Below, piece by piece: positions 30,781 to 42,000 of a stretch of DNA of 49,198 bases (positions are counted from its first letter, which is position 1; the number at the start of each line of letters is the position of its first letter). The DNA comes from Fragilaria crotonensis (taxonomy: Eukaryota > Bacillariophyta > Fragilariophyceae > Fragilariales > Fragilariaceae). The position numbers and the translations under genes were made by a program. The stretch spans positions 1-49,198 of the forward strand of contig JAKSYS010000482.1 in assembly GCA_022925895.1 (NCBI GenBank), read 5' to 3'. The notes beneath the pieces are model-generated. The model made no database searches and was not told the origin of the DNA. It was given only the letters and a program-made list of their open reading frames with translations.

Positions 30781-32457
30781 TTATGAGTCATTTAACGAAT
30801 CCAATTGCGTTACATCAAGGTCGGGTTCTGGCAGTACTTGCAATTCATGTGATCTGCTTCCGTTGACGGTAGGCGATGAGGACTGGCGCTTATGTCGACC
30901 CCTATCAGTGACCGCCTCCAAAACAGAGAGATCTTTGGCATCCTCCAATGCCTGTTTTGCAACCTTATCGGCAGTGGCACATTCTGCAGCCTTGGACATT
31001 AACATTGCCACGTCGATAGGTGTGGAGGTTCTCAATGCTGCCTCGGCAACCAGCTTTTGCTGGGCAAACTCATGAGCAGTCCTCAAGGCAATCAACTTTG
31101 TTTCGAATGCTTTTGACAGTTTTTCAATGTCGTCATGAAACTTTTTATCATTCGCAATGGAGGGGTGGACTTCCAGCAACTTGGGTGCTCGATACAATTC
31201 CGAGTCTGGGGGAAAGTAGCCATCAACAGTTATCGTCACCAAGTCACCTTCTCGATGAGATTCCGAGGCAGGTATCGTTCCAAATGCATCTCCAGTGTCC
31301 ATGCTAGAGGGGTTCGTCAGTAGGACGCTATTCTCGTTGAAATCATCCTGCTGGTCCATGGCCTTCTTCATTTGTTGCATAAGCCTTTGTAAGGCGGGAA
31401 GGCCCTGTGTTCGATCCATATTTTTGGCACATCTTTCATATTTGGCAGCCGAAGAAAGTTTTGAAAGAGATCCATCGTCTTCGTGCAGGGATCGAAGCGT
31501 GATCACTTCTTGCTTCACAAAGGGGTGCGACGACAACAATGCGGAGTCGTGTCGTTGATTCGGATCCTTTTGACAACAGCACTTAACGAAATCCAACATT
31601 TCCGGTGACCAATTATCAGGATCGGCGAGCGTCGGTGCTGGTTTATTGGGAATGACAAAAATCGCTCTGAGAGGATTGAGATTGGAGTGAGGAGGAGCGC
31701 CCTCTGCCATTTCAATAACAGTAATACCGAGCGACCAAACATCAGCTCGACCATCGTAATGAGACTCTCGAATAACTTCTGGCGCCATCCAAAACGGCGA
31801 ACCGACAACGGTTTTTCGCTTATTAATTGTCTGAGTTAACTCCGCCGAGACACCAAAATCTGCAAGCTTCACACGGGCATCTTCGGTCAACAGCACGTTG
31901 CCGCATTTGATATCTCGATGACAGACATTGGCAACGCCGTGCAAATACTGAAGGCCAAGCACGATCGATGCGGACACGGCACGAATGATATCTTCAGGAA
32001 GCGAACCCTGTTGTTGCTCCAACAGATCCGACATACTACCGCCTTCACAGTATTCCATGACAATCCACATTTCAGATGGTTTGTTCGGCGTATTCTTGAT
32101 AAAGCACTCAAAATATCCCACCACGTAGGGGGAGTCACATCGAGATAGGATATCAATCTCACCCTTAATCTTGTCAAATTCGGCATCGTTAGTGGGTATG
32201 ATTTTGACGGCCACTTCGGCAGATGATGCCTTATGTTCTGCTTTGTACACAGCGCCAAATGAGCCTTCTCCGAGCAAGTTAAGAATCGTGAGATCTGAGG
32301 AGCGATCTTGGGTCTGAAAAGACGGAGGGAGGGATCTTGGGAGTGAGTAATCATCTTTTGCCTCCTTTTCCGCTAGTAACCATGAATAGCGAGGAGAGGG
32401 TTGATACAGCACGGTGACAGCGACAGGATTATTCAGGTCAAGGATGGGCATGGTCAT
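30781..32457 (-). CDS. STE20-family Ser/Thr protein kinase, 558 aa
   Basis: It phosphorylates Ser/Thr of proteins, and STE20-like kinases usually act at the top of MAP-kinase, Hippo-type or cytoskeletal pathways. The kinase domain spans about residues 57-313: GEGSFGAV 63-70, Lys85 in VAVK, CHRDIKCGN 179-187, DFG 200-202, the activation-segment motif GSPFWMAPEVI (219-229) diagnostic of STE20/MST kinases, and WSLGITVIEMAEGAPP. The C-terminal 240 residues are regulatory. They include LEVHPSIANDKKFHDDIEKL and a helical stretch (about 440-510) that may be a coiled coil or dimerisation helix. All catalytic residues are present. Single exon, ATG at 32457 with a second ATG two codons on. The closest animal relatives by motif are MST1/2. 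Confidence 0.9.
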   Translation of the reverse strand: MTMPILDLNNPVAVTVLYQPSPRYSWLLAEKEAKDDYSLPRSLPPSFQTQDRSSDLTILNLLGEGSFGAVYKAEHKASSAEVAVKIIPTNDAEFDKIKGEIDILSRCDSPYVVGYFECFIKNTPNKPSEMWIVMEYCEGGSMSDLLEQQQGSLPEDIIRAVSASIVLGLQYLHGVANVCHRDIKCGNVLLTEDARVKLADFGVSAELTQTINKRKTVVGSPFWMAPEVIRESHYDGRADVWSLGITVIEMAEGAPPHSNLNPLRAIFVIPNKPAPTLADPDNWSPEMLDFVKCCCQKDPNQRHDSALLSSHPFVKQEVITLRSLHEDDGSLSKLSSAAKYERCAKNMDRTQGLPALQRLMQQMKKAMDQQDDFNENSVLLTNPSSMDTGDAFGTIPASESHREGDLVTITVDGYFPPDSELYRAPKLLEVHPSIANDKKFHDDIEKLSKAFETKLIALRTAHEFAQQKLVAEAALRTSTPIDVAMLMSKAAECATADKVAKQALEDAKDLSVLEAVTDRGRHKRQSSSPTVNGSRSHELQVLPEPDLDVTQLDSLNDS

Positions 32458-33249
32458 GGTTTATGCTCACTTTTAGAGACAGCAACAAGACGACAAACCG
32501 ATCCTTCGTTCACGACGAGACACTTCACTTTTCCGTTCGTTGATCGATATTTGTCATAGTATCAACTTCTACTTAACGAAAACATCGAGCATGACGCCAG
32601 TTCAAAGATTAGCATGACTCGGAGGCACATGATACTTTATGTTCCTCAATTAGAGAGTGCCAAAATCGTTACCGAAACCGCAGATCCCGCGTGAGTGAAC
32701 CAAAATAAAGAATACGGAATCCGAACAACACACGAAAACATCGAATGCGAAAATGTTGGTATGAACAGAACCAGATAAACGACAGCAAAAGAGCTGTTGC
32801 CATTTCTCCAGCCCAACCTGAGCAAGAACGATCACTGACGTACCGGTGAGTGTAATTGGCCATTCATTGTGATAGCAGTTTCTTTCAGTACATGTAGCGT
32901 TGAAAGAGTTGCATTATCACAGAGCACTTTCCCCTCTGGAACAATGGTTTTGTTTCTGAGATTCCGTCGAGTAGAATCTTTGTCGAACAATCTTGACTGT
33001 GACGCAGTGTGATCTTTGACGATGTCACCATCCCACCAGCAGCACGTTTGGCGTTTTCTACTGTACTTGTGGCGCCGGTACCAGTATGGAATTTTGCCAG
33101 CAGCAGACAGTACACGTACTCCAAGTACCAGGTCAGTAGTACCAGATGTCACGTAGAAAAGGTGACGTACAGTAGCAAATGGTATCGTACTGCTCCACTG
33201 TAGTGAATAGTGCAAAGTCCTCCAAGTAAAGAAATGTGCCAGCAGTAGC
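32458..33249. other. Intergenic, no gene seen
   Basis: Upstream flank of the STE20 kinase gene. 33060-33200 contains repeated GTAC motifs. The second Harbinger element begins at 33253. Confidence 0.5.
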
Positions 33250-33252
33250 TAA

Positions 33253-33296
33253 GGGCCGGAATTATCCGGAATATTATTTGTACTTTTTGTACTTTT
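33253..33296 (+). repeat. Left terminal inverted repeat of Harbinger element 2
   Basis: 44 bp, one mismatch (position 6) to the right end. It contains tandem TGTACTTTT motifs that continue to about 33310 and recur around 33430. Confidence 0.92.
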
Positions 33297-33550
33297 GTAC
33301 TTTTGTTATTCAAATGAACCCGGAAACCATGTACTTTTGTTTCCGGGTTTTGTACTTTCAAAAGTACAAAAAAAGTACAAAAAGTCAATAACATTTTCAA
33401 TAACATTTTCGATGTTAGTTGAACCCGGAGTGTACTTTTTGTACTTTTTCAAGAATTGGGGTTTCAACTTCGGGCACTCCATCTGCTTCGTCAAGCAATC
33501 ATGTGCAAAAACTGACTGACTATCGGTTGTAGTATTTCAACGCTAATAGG

Positions 33551-35470
33551 ATGGCTGACAACAATTCAGTCCATTGGTGTGCTGCCAAGGAGCTTTGCAT
33601 CTGCAAAGTTGCTGCTGCAACCACAAGACATCTTTGTCCAGTTTGCCAAGGCTGTGTCCATGCAATTTGTGGCGAAATTTGCGAGGATGCGTCAATATTG
33701 TATCACACGACATGTTATCCGTGTTTTGCTCGGTACGAGAGGACCTTTGAAAGCCCTGAGAGCTTTCGGCATTTTATTGCTGCAGCTGAAAAGGATGATT
33801 GTCAGGATGATGATGAGGAAGAACAACCTGGTGGTGCATTGACATCAATTGATGAGGAGGTGGATGAGGTTGGTGCCCTACCAATCAGCCACGTCGTGGA
33901 CTCGGCTTTTGTGCGCGCTGATAAAGTCAAGAAGCGTCGGGAGTTTATCAAGAAACTGACGTTGGCGCAATGTGAAATTGAAAATTCCACAGCGGTCAAT
34001 GGTGTTCATTATGTGAAACTTGTCTCAGTGGGTGGCATTCCGCTTACAAAGTTACTTTTGAGCGATCTGCAACTCTTTTGCGCCACTCACAAAATTTCTG
34101 GTTATCGTCAAAAAAAGAAGGAAGAAGTGTCGCAACTGATTGCTGCGAGAGTCGCGTCAGACAACATTTACGCTTCAATCGGTAGACTTGGGATGACACA
34201 CCCAATTGGACGCAGCAATGAAGCGCCAACCGCCGCTGGAGGTGGCAAGCCACAAAATTACCGAAGCAAAATGGTAAGGCCAAAAGCAGTCACAAAAACT
34301 GGCTCGTATTTCCGCATTATCAATCTATGGTTTTCAGCACAGAATCGGCATTTGGTTCTGCTTACAGGAAAAAAGATGAATAGAGCAGAGTTGGATGTTG
34401 GTGGATACCGTCATAAGTCCATCTGGGACAACCTTGCGGAACAGTACAACAAGAACACTGGCATGGCAGATTGTATCAACGGAGATAACGCCTATTTGGA
34501 TGTCATTCAAACCCCGCATATGCTCTATGATCTTGAAAATCCTGAGGACTTTGATAACCTTGAAGGGCGAGATGTGGCTCAATTTGTGCGATACATCACA
34601 CACCAATATTACGTCACTTACAAGTCGGTTTCTGGCGATCATGCTAGATTCGAAGACAGGGTTGGAGAAAAGTCTTACCTGTTGTATTTCCACAATATGA
34701 TCACAGCAACAGGAGCGGAGAATTTAGAGTCCCTGATGAAGGCAGAGTTGAATGTTGAGGTTTTCGCGGAATCATCAGTACCCGGCTTTCATGCAGGTGA
34801 TGAGACAGCTCCTCCTGTCACACCAACAGCAAAGAAGCACCGAATGAACAGGAAGACAGGACCTCCTTCCAACACGAAGGAACAAACAGATAACGCAATC
34901 CTTCGCTACATTTCCAGGACAGAGCAACAGTACAGTACTGCTGGTGGTGGCTCGGTAACAAGTTCTCGCAGTGGTTTGAGTACTGCATCCACTGCCAAGG
35001 ATGACTACATTCGAGAGAAAAAACGGATGGCCGTTGAGGTATTTGACATTGCGATGGCAAAGGAGATTACCGATGCAGTTGATACAAGCTTGAAGAAGTG
35101 GAAAGCATCACTTTTAGAACTTCGGGAGTTAAAGGAAGACGGTAACACGAGAACCGATCATCCATTCTTCATTGCAACCAAGGCTGCAGTTGACTTACAC
35201 GAGTCTATATTCCACTCGTGCTTGGCTAGGGCAAATGCAAGAGCAGCGCAACAGGAGGAATGTGGGGCCGCGAAAACGAGAAACGAGGAGTCAAAAACAG
35301 AGGATGCAGAGGATGTTGAAGATATTGAGAAAGGACCAGCAGCACACGACGACGATGTGAGTGTCAGCGAGGATGACCTCACAGATGTCAGACTTGAAAC
35401 AGTCAATCTTTCCCTGCACGGTACAAACCACGGTAATTGTGTGTGGAGGTTGCCATACTTGCCATCGTGA
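33551..35470 (+). CDS. Harbinger element 2 accessory protein, 639 aa, Cys/His cluster + SAP-like
   Basis: An intact 639-codon frame inside the element. Residues about 10-60 have a Cys/His-rich cluster (CICK, CPVCQGCVHAICGEIC, CYPCFARY) that probably binds zinc. Residues about 155-195 (IPLTKLLLSDLQLFCATH, then KISGYRQKKKEEVSQLIAARV) match the helix-turn-helix of SAP DNA-binding motifs. The middle (NLWFSAQNRHLVLLTGKKMNR and IWDNLAEQYNKN) could be a Myb-like trihelix. The C-terminal third is Ser/Thr-rich, then charged and acidic. By position it should be the end-binding partner of the transposase, equivalent to the Myb-like protein of the other element but with a different N-terminus. ATG at 33551. 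Confidence 0.75.
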   Translation: MADNNSVHWCAAKELCICKVAAATTRHLCPVCQGCVHAICGEICEDASILYHTTCYPCFARYERTFESPESFRHFIAAAEKDDCQDDDEEEQPGGALTSIDEEVDEVGALPISHVVDSAFVRADKVKKRREFIKKLTLAQCEIENSTAVNGVHYVKLVSVGGIPLTKLLLSDLQLFCATHKISGYRQKKKEEVSQLIAARVASDNIYASIGRLGMTHPIGRSNEAPTAAGGGKPQNYRSKMVRPKAVTKTGSYFRIINLWFSAQNRHLVLLTGKKMNRAELDVGGYRHKSIWDNLAEQYNKNTGMADCINGDNAYLDVIQTPHMLYDLENPEDFDNLEGRDVAQFVRYITHQYYVTYKSVSGDHARFEDRVGEKSYLLYFHNMITATGAENLESLMKAELNVEVFAESSVPGFHAGDETAPPVTPTAKKHRMNRKTGPPSNTKEQTDNAILRYISRTEQQYSTAGGGSVTSSRSGLSTASTAKDDYIREKKRMAVEVFDIAMAKEITDAVDTSLKKWKASLLELRELKEDGNTRTDHPFFIATKAAVDLHESIFHSCLARANARAAQQEECGAAKTRNEESKTEDAEDVEDIEKGPAAHDDDVSVSEDDLTDVRLETVNLSLHGTNHGNCVWRLPYLPS

Positions 35471-35608
35471 AGCAACCACTTATGGTTACAAGTGTAACGA
35501 GGTCATTCAACAAGAATGTGATGAATGAATTTTAACGTAAATTAGTAGTACTCCTGCCATTGCTGGCTGTCATTTTACATCAAATGAATGGTTTCATACA
35601 CTTCAAAT

Positions 35609-36907
35609 TTACCAGGTCGTCCTGTTCCTCCTTTCTGGTTCGATTGTAGCTAGGACAATGGTATCCATTTTTTCAATGTGCTTCACAATAATGTCACGGA
35701 GAAAAGAAGCTCCCGGTGGGCTGCAAAACTTTCTTAAACTAGGTCGGTAGATTTCATTGAGATTACCAACAACATCCTCGGACGTTACTTCTTCCTCATG
35801 CATCCAATCGTTGTCGATGATGAAATTGTGGAGTCTTGCACAAGTCATTAGGACAATGCTAGACGTTGACAACTTTGTCTCAAGTGGCTTGCGAATTATT
35901 CGCCATTTCACGGAGTACTGGCCAAATGCTTGTTCAACTCAAATTCTCAGTTGACTGAGAAAGTAGTTGTAACTGCTGTGTACAGGCATTTGCCTATTAG
36001 AACCAGAGAACGGTATCAACATATGCTCCGACAAAATGTAGGCATTATCGGCGACAACATAAAATCCCGGTGGCAGAGAATCGACCCATTTCTGCAATTT
36101 GGTCAATCCGAGCCTTCGAATCAGGAAAGCTCCTGGAGCAGCCACAGCAAAATACAAAAACTTCCCTCGGTAATCGGATAGAGCCTGGACATTCAAGCTG
36201 TCATGCTTGTAGTGTCCAGAGTAGTATGCCAAGACATTCTCGGCTTCAGCAGCTGTAGGTGCCTTGATGAATATGGTCATCCCATCCTAAGCACCGACAC
36301 ATCCTCTGAACACAGGCACTGATGCATTTCCTTCAAATTGCGAGGCAAGCAACTGCAGAGCCGTGATGTCAGATGCATCTGGAAGTCGGATTTCAAGGGC
36401 TGTGCATGTAACTACTGCATTCATGAACTTTTTCCGCAAGGAATAGAAGTGAGATTTGCTCACTCCATAAACCTTCTTTATATCCTGCCACTGTCCACCG
36501 GCCAACCACCGTAATGACATTGCAACCACCAATTCTGGTAAAACAGGGCCACTCTTCTTGCAAGACCGTCCGGCTTGATCCGCATCAACCTCAAGTTTTA
36601 CCCTCAATGTATCCACCAGCTTGTTGAATGACAAGAGCGACATTCGGAATGTTGCTGCAAACTCGTTTTGCTGGACAAGTTGTGTCACATAATCCGTCCA
36701 GTTCAATCGAAGAGGAGCAAATTTCTTGGAACGTGCGCGGGTGCTGTTCCGGATTTTTGTAATCAACAGAAGATTGAGGTACATTCTCTTGTACTTCTGG
36801 TCGTCATCTTTATTGCTGGAATCGTCGCTGCTAGAAGCAAGAATAGAATCATAAGATGAACGAGATCCTCCTGATGAGATGGAACCAGCATCAGATGATG
36901 ATGACAT
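35609..36907 (-). pseudogene. PIF/Harbinger transposase with two in-frame stops
   Basis: One continuous frame of 433 codons from ATG 36907 to the stop at 35609 is interrupted by TAG at 36287-36289 and TGA at 35939-35941, with no frameshift. Translation otherwise shows the DDE nuclease: SLRWLAGGQWQDIKKVYGVS, VFRGCVGA-stop-DGMTIFIK (first Asp), VVADNAYILSEHMLIPFSG (second Asp) and LRI-stop-VEQAFGQYSVKWRIIRKPL (Glu). The first stop replaces the residue just before the catalytic Asp, and the second lies two residues before the catalytic Glu. The TGA is one C-to-T change from the Arg codon expected there. The enzyme is therefore dead unless the stops are sequence errors. Confidence 0.88.
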
Positions 36908-37193
36908 GATGGTAGTACAGTGTGGGTGCAAACCATCGACACTGAATTTCGGTGTGGTCCAATCAGTAGTACGTCGTACTTGTGCTGTAGTACGACTACA
37001 ATATCATTTGCTTCATAGTTCGCCTTGCAGTCAAGAGTTAACAAGAAGGGATATCAATTATGATATGAACCCCAAAACTTCTTCTCCTTAATCTGAAACG
37101 TCATCCTCGAATACACACTAACATCCGGAGAAGACTCGATGGTCAATTTGTACTTTGCAATAACATTTAGAAAGTACAAAGTACAAAAGTACA

Positions 37194-37237
37194 AAAAGTA
37201 CAAAAAGTACAAATAATATTCCGGATAATTCGGGCCC
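37194..37237 (-). repeat. Right terminal inverted repeat of Harbinger element 2
   Basis: Mirror of 33253-33296. Further inside, AAAAGTACAAAAAGTAC repeats extend to about 37170. Confidence 0.92.
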
Positions 37238-37240
37238 TAA

Positions 37241-38718
37241 GCAGAGAATATAATCAATTAGACGAAACGAACCCAAGGACTAGTACATAGACCTACTGCG
37301 ACACAAATAGAAGAACCAAGGGTACAATGTACAATGTACGACCTCCAAACGGGTTGCAAGTGTACCTCCGGTTCATCTTAAAAAAGTAACAAGAATTGTC
37401 GTACGTGCGAGTACATTTTGTACGTGACGGAAATTAGCGTCATCCGTTTTTCGCCGCATACAGCACCATCTCAGAATAAGGTACTGTAGAACCTGTTACA
37501 AGTACGTGTGTACTAGGCCTCCGAGCACTTCGTCGATCTCATTACTGTTGTATGACGACCTGGTTATCATGAAACACATCATGCTAACTCAATCAAAATC
37601 ACAGCAGTAACTGATTCATAACATATTAAACTACCGCAGTCTCCACTCGACAGAGCTCGCTAAGCATCTTCGAACTTGAGTTATGACTTGAGTCCCCACT
37701 CACTACTGTTAGCTTCATAGAGCCAGGACTACGAAACGTCAGGTCCTTTCCTGCTGCAGGACATTGCCGACACACCAACAGGTATTACATCATTGATGCA
37801 GACAGGGATTCCATAATTCCTTCTCATTGCCTCCGGGGTGCTATGGAGTCGGGCATCAAAATACTCCATTTGACTGGCCAAGCAACGGTACGGCAGGAAG
37901 TCAGTTTGTGATCAAACAAACTCTCCGAAAAGTCGATCAAGAAGTTGAGATTCCCAACATTGCGCCAGGCACAACACCTTCCCGAAGTGTTCAATAGCTT
38001 GCTGAAGTTTCATTGAGTGAGCCTTCAATGATTCCATTGTGGACCTGCCAGTCGGCAATTCAATCCGGCTCTCAGTCTCATATTGTTGGTGGATCAGTCG
38101 GATGAGCACTCAGCAATGCCAATTACACCCAGTGATGTTTTCTCCTACGTTCCATCCCTAATCCAACTCTTTCCTGACACAATGTCATCGTTGTCAACAG
38201 TGATCCCACCTGAATTACGATCAGATACGCCATCTGACATTCCATAACAAGTTCCATCGGGTCCACAGGTATTTCCTCGATTATTGTCGTCGCAATCAGC
38301 AATTCCCTCCAGCCCACCATCGAGCATTCTATCTGACCAGCCAAGTGATGTTCCATAAAAATTCCAATGGTGGTCGAACCAAAAGTCAATCGAGAAGTTG
38401 AGTCTTCAAAACCTCCTTCGCAAGTCCTCCGAGTAAATTGCTTGTAATATGAGTCGCCATTGATTGTGCTGACATCGGTGATTCATCCCGGTTACAAATC
38501 ATAATTGTACATGTGGATTGCTCTCGTCAATCTCTCTAGAATGGGTGATGAGGACGTGATAACTTGTCCCCGAAGGATGCAAGTTGGGTCGAACGTTCGG
38601 TAGTTGTTGTCGATGCTTCAGTGTTGTCATTGCTAATATAAAGCTGGACGTAGTCTACCATACCAGGACGTACGTGCGATACACGTGCTTACAAGTCTAT
38701 ACATGAGTGCCTTTCTGT
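37241..38718. other. Gene-poor region, possible relics
   Basis: 37330-37520 is GTAC-rich. On minus, 38390-38145 reads an Asp/Gly-rich frame (GWSDRMLDGGLEGIADCDDN, then GPDGTCYGMSDGVSDRNSGG), and 38109-37912 another short frame. They could be fragments of a decayed gene, but no family is recognised and both are short. Nothing else seen. Confidence 0.3.
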
Positions 38719-39077
38719 CAGGCTGTGTTATTTTGGGAAAGTTCCCCAAAACACCAAAATAGCTTATTTCGGGACATTTTTGAAACTTATTTTGGGAACT
38801 TTAATTGGGAACTTTACAGTACACAGTACAGTGTGAGTCCTACGTAATTCCTACGTGGATCGTCAGTACATCGATGACATCATACAGTAATACAGTAATT
38901 CATTAATACTATGACCGAGTCCCAGTACGACGCCAATCCAACAAAGATTCGGGCGATGGCCAGTTGATCTCTACTGAATCCTACGTATTCTACACGGTTT
39001 AAATCGGGAACTTTTAAAATGTTTAATTGGGAACAAATTCCCAAAATAAGAAAAAGTTCCCAAAATAACACAGCCTG
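38719..39077. mobile_element. Non-autonomous hAT element (MITE), 359 bp
   Basis: The ends CAGGCTGTGTTATTTTGGGA (38719) and the identical sequence on minus from 39077 are flanked by a perfect 8-bp duplication CTTTCTGT (38711-38718 and 39078-39085). TTTTGGGAA and TTCCC-type motifs repeat inside both ends. The end sequence differs from that of the hAT element at 20785, so it belongs to another family. No coding capacity. Confidence 0.92.
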
Positions 39078-39085
39078 CTTTCTGT

Positions 39086-42000
39086 GCATGACCTTGTCTT
39101 GGTGGGGTGGATTTTAAACTCCTGTAGAGATGTACTAGGTTTGTACGACGGGACCCAGAGTTTTTGGATCCTGTAACTGTTTTTATCGGAGGTACACTTG
39201 CAACCCGTTTGGAGCTAGTAGAAGATACCAGTGAATTGCTATATACTACCGGTAGAAGGAAGACCAAACATATCAAGCACCAAATAAACATGAAGCAGCC
39301 AGCATTGTAGAAGCTGCATAGACCTTTCAATGCTTTGTCGTGTTACTTGCAGGTTTTCCACAAACAGAATCGTCATCCCAAAGAAATAACTACAACGTGA
39401 ACTACTAGTATTTATTGGGATTGTATTTCATGAAACCAATCAGGGGAGGATTCACTGCATAACCCACTCTGGCTGGGAAGCTCAATGTTGTGCGTGAGAG
39501 CTCTATATTGAAGCTAAATACAACACCACAGTTCCTAGCTTGGAACCACGGTATTGCTTAGTAGTGACGGTGATCAACCAGCAGACAACCAGGATAATGC
39601 CCTTTGTTTGCCCTGAAAATGTATGCTGGCTTGTTGTAGTTGCCTAATCAGGCTGGAATCAGATGCTGCCACCAGCACGTGATCCCGCCAGGAAAAGGGG
39701 GAATGGATGAAGTGTTCTACTGGGTTTCAATTAGATTTGCTAAATTTGACTTGCTACTAGATTAAACTTAGCATGTCCCTAGCTAGCAATCCGTTGCCCA
39801 GCATGTGTGTAGCATACTTATGCCCATTTCAAACGTGATGGCTGATAATGGTTGTGGCACTCTTGGTGGAATGCATTTCCTTGTTGGCGGTACGGGTGGA
39901 CTCTACTAATCAGCCATATTGGCTGTTCAATGATTGTATGTCTTGGTTAGAATTGGAGGCTCTGAAAACTTGCGAGGTCTCTATGGCATGATTTGCAAAA
40001 ATAGGGAGTTCTTTGTACCCTCTCTTCAGCCTTAGAATCCATACTCTGGATATACCTCAACATGCAAAGACTTGAAAGCGCCTGTCATACATTTTTACCC
40101 ACCACCAGCATGCTCCAAGCAGTTCTAGTAGGATTTGCCCACAATCCAATGCCACACTTTGATTTGCTTTCTTCCTCAACAGCTTACAGCAGTCTGTTGG
40201 AGAGCGACGGTTGCTTGATTGTGATTTACCACCACATGATCCCATCTGGTAACAGTTGATGATTGTTTTGTAGGTAGTAGAACATTGTAACAAATGCAAA
40301 TTGATTGGCTACTTGGCTTCAAAGCATATTCGTTGACTGTCATGCTTGTAGATGTCAAAAACAGCACAGCACAGCACTTTACAGACACCGTGGAATAGTT
40401 GTTTGTTTCCGCAATCATTGTTGGTCAAAATATCAATTACTTTCTGGGATCTTTATTGCAATTAATTCTTAGCTAATGAAATAATGCCTCATCCGAAATC
40501 TTCCTGCTTCACATCATGAGTCATGGATCTTTGGCCACCAGCTGGTAGGCGGAAAGTAAAAACCTTGACCAGCAATGAGGCTTTATTTAACAGATGCAGC
40601 TGACGTCTGTTGCTAATGTCTGCACACTACTACTATCGTCAGCATGACGCTGGGCTTTCTTTTTTTGACTAGCACAACAATGGTGACTCGCTTACACCCT
40701 TCCTTTGCTTCCAAAGCAAAAGAGCTTTGCATTGTTTGGGTTTTGCTTAGGATACTAGTACTAGGCTCACCTCTTCCTATTTCTTTCCTTCATTCATTTG
40801 AGGAACCATCTGCACCATCATCTTGTTGAAAACTACTAGTAGAGCACTCTTTCGACCAGCCTTGATGGCAAGGTGCATTGAATTAATGTCTTGTTGCTGG
40901 TATACTAGTCTTGTCAGTGTTGTTGAGGTTAACAAGGCTTCAAATTGCCTCTCATTATGGGCATTGTTGTCACCTTGCATGCCTACCTTGAACATCGTTA
41001 ATAAAATTGGTCCTACAATGTCTTACTTGACTAAATCTCTTGCCACTACTCGAAACCGCCTTGTTGTACCTTATAGTAGTAAGAGCGTATAAGTTGCTAA
41101 TCAATGATAGAAAACATTACAAATTCTCTTTGTTACTTCAAGTTCTCGTGCTCTGTAGCTAATCAGCACTTGAAGTAGATCAATTGGATCATTCTTGATC
41201 ATAGTAATCTTCTTGCGTGACCTTGGCGCATTGCTTTGTAGAATAGAATTGCAAACTAGGCATTTATCTTCTTATTCTCGTAAGTCCCTGCTACTAGTAT
41301 CTTGCTGTATGCATTATCATCTTCTTTGAACTCAGCAAGCTTTTGTCAAGTGGTGTGCGAGTTGTATCGCTCAGTCTCTGCTCTATTCACCTCCATAAAA
41401 GGCTTCCATAAAGATATGCCCACTGGGTTCACCACTCAATTGCTGCTCCTCTAATGCTGCCTTGATCAAACACTTACTTGTCGTCATGCTTGATAGGGGG
41501 GAGCTCTATGTTGTTCATCTTGTGGTCAGATTCTTGTTCCTTAGTAGCTGAGACCAGATATAAAAGTTGATATCGGGTAACACTTCAATTGGGAAGCACT
41601 GGTACAAATTGCTGTTGAATCTTCCTATAGAGCATACCACTCATTATTCTGCCACATAGCTAGGACTTCTTCAGCTTCCTTGCACTCCACTGGCACCAGC
41701 ACTCTTGTCATGCATCCTATGACAGCTGTTCTATCTTTCACTGTTTACAATCAAGTCCGCAATGCAATTGTTCCTTAACACCAGGATTAATGAAAACATG
41801 AACTATGTTCTTGCTTATGTTGCTTGTCATGAAATAAAGTGATCTGGACATAATCTGGTGCTGTCAAACATTTGATTCGAATGATTACATGCTGTGTAGA
41901 TAAATCGTATCATTTACTCCAACGCTGCCATTCTAAAAGCAATCCCACAAAATCATTTTGCTTGTGCAGACCAATGGCTGATGCGGTGTCAAATGATACA

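Larger units (their letters stand above)
33253..37237. mobile_element. PIF/Harbinger DNA transposon 2 (3,985 bp)
   Basis: The ends match over 44 bp with one mismatch: 33253 starts GGGCCGGAATTATCCGGAAT and 37237, read on minus, starts GGGCCCGAATTATCCGGAAT. Both continue into TTTGTACTTTTTGTAC repeats. Direct TAA duplications flank it (33250-33252 and 37238-37240). As in the element at 5561-9003, a long accessory ORF on plus converges with a transposase on minus. The transposase carries two premature stops, so this copy is not autonomous. Confidence 0.92.

Noticed and set aside
22955-36289. Nuclear stop-codon reassignment (TAG read as sense)
   Set aside because: Only two TAG and one TGA interruptions, two of them in a transposon, and every intact gene uses standard stops. 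Mutation or sequence error is simpler.
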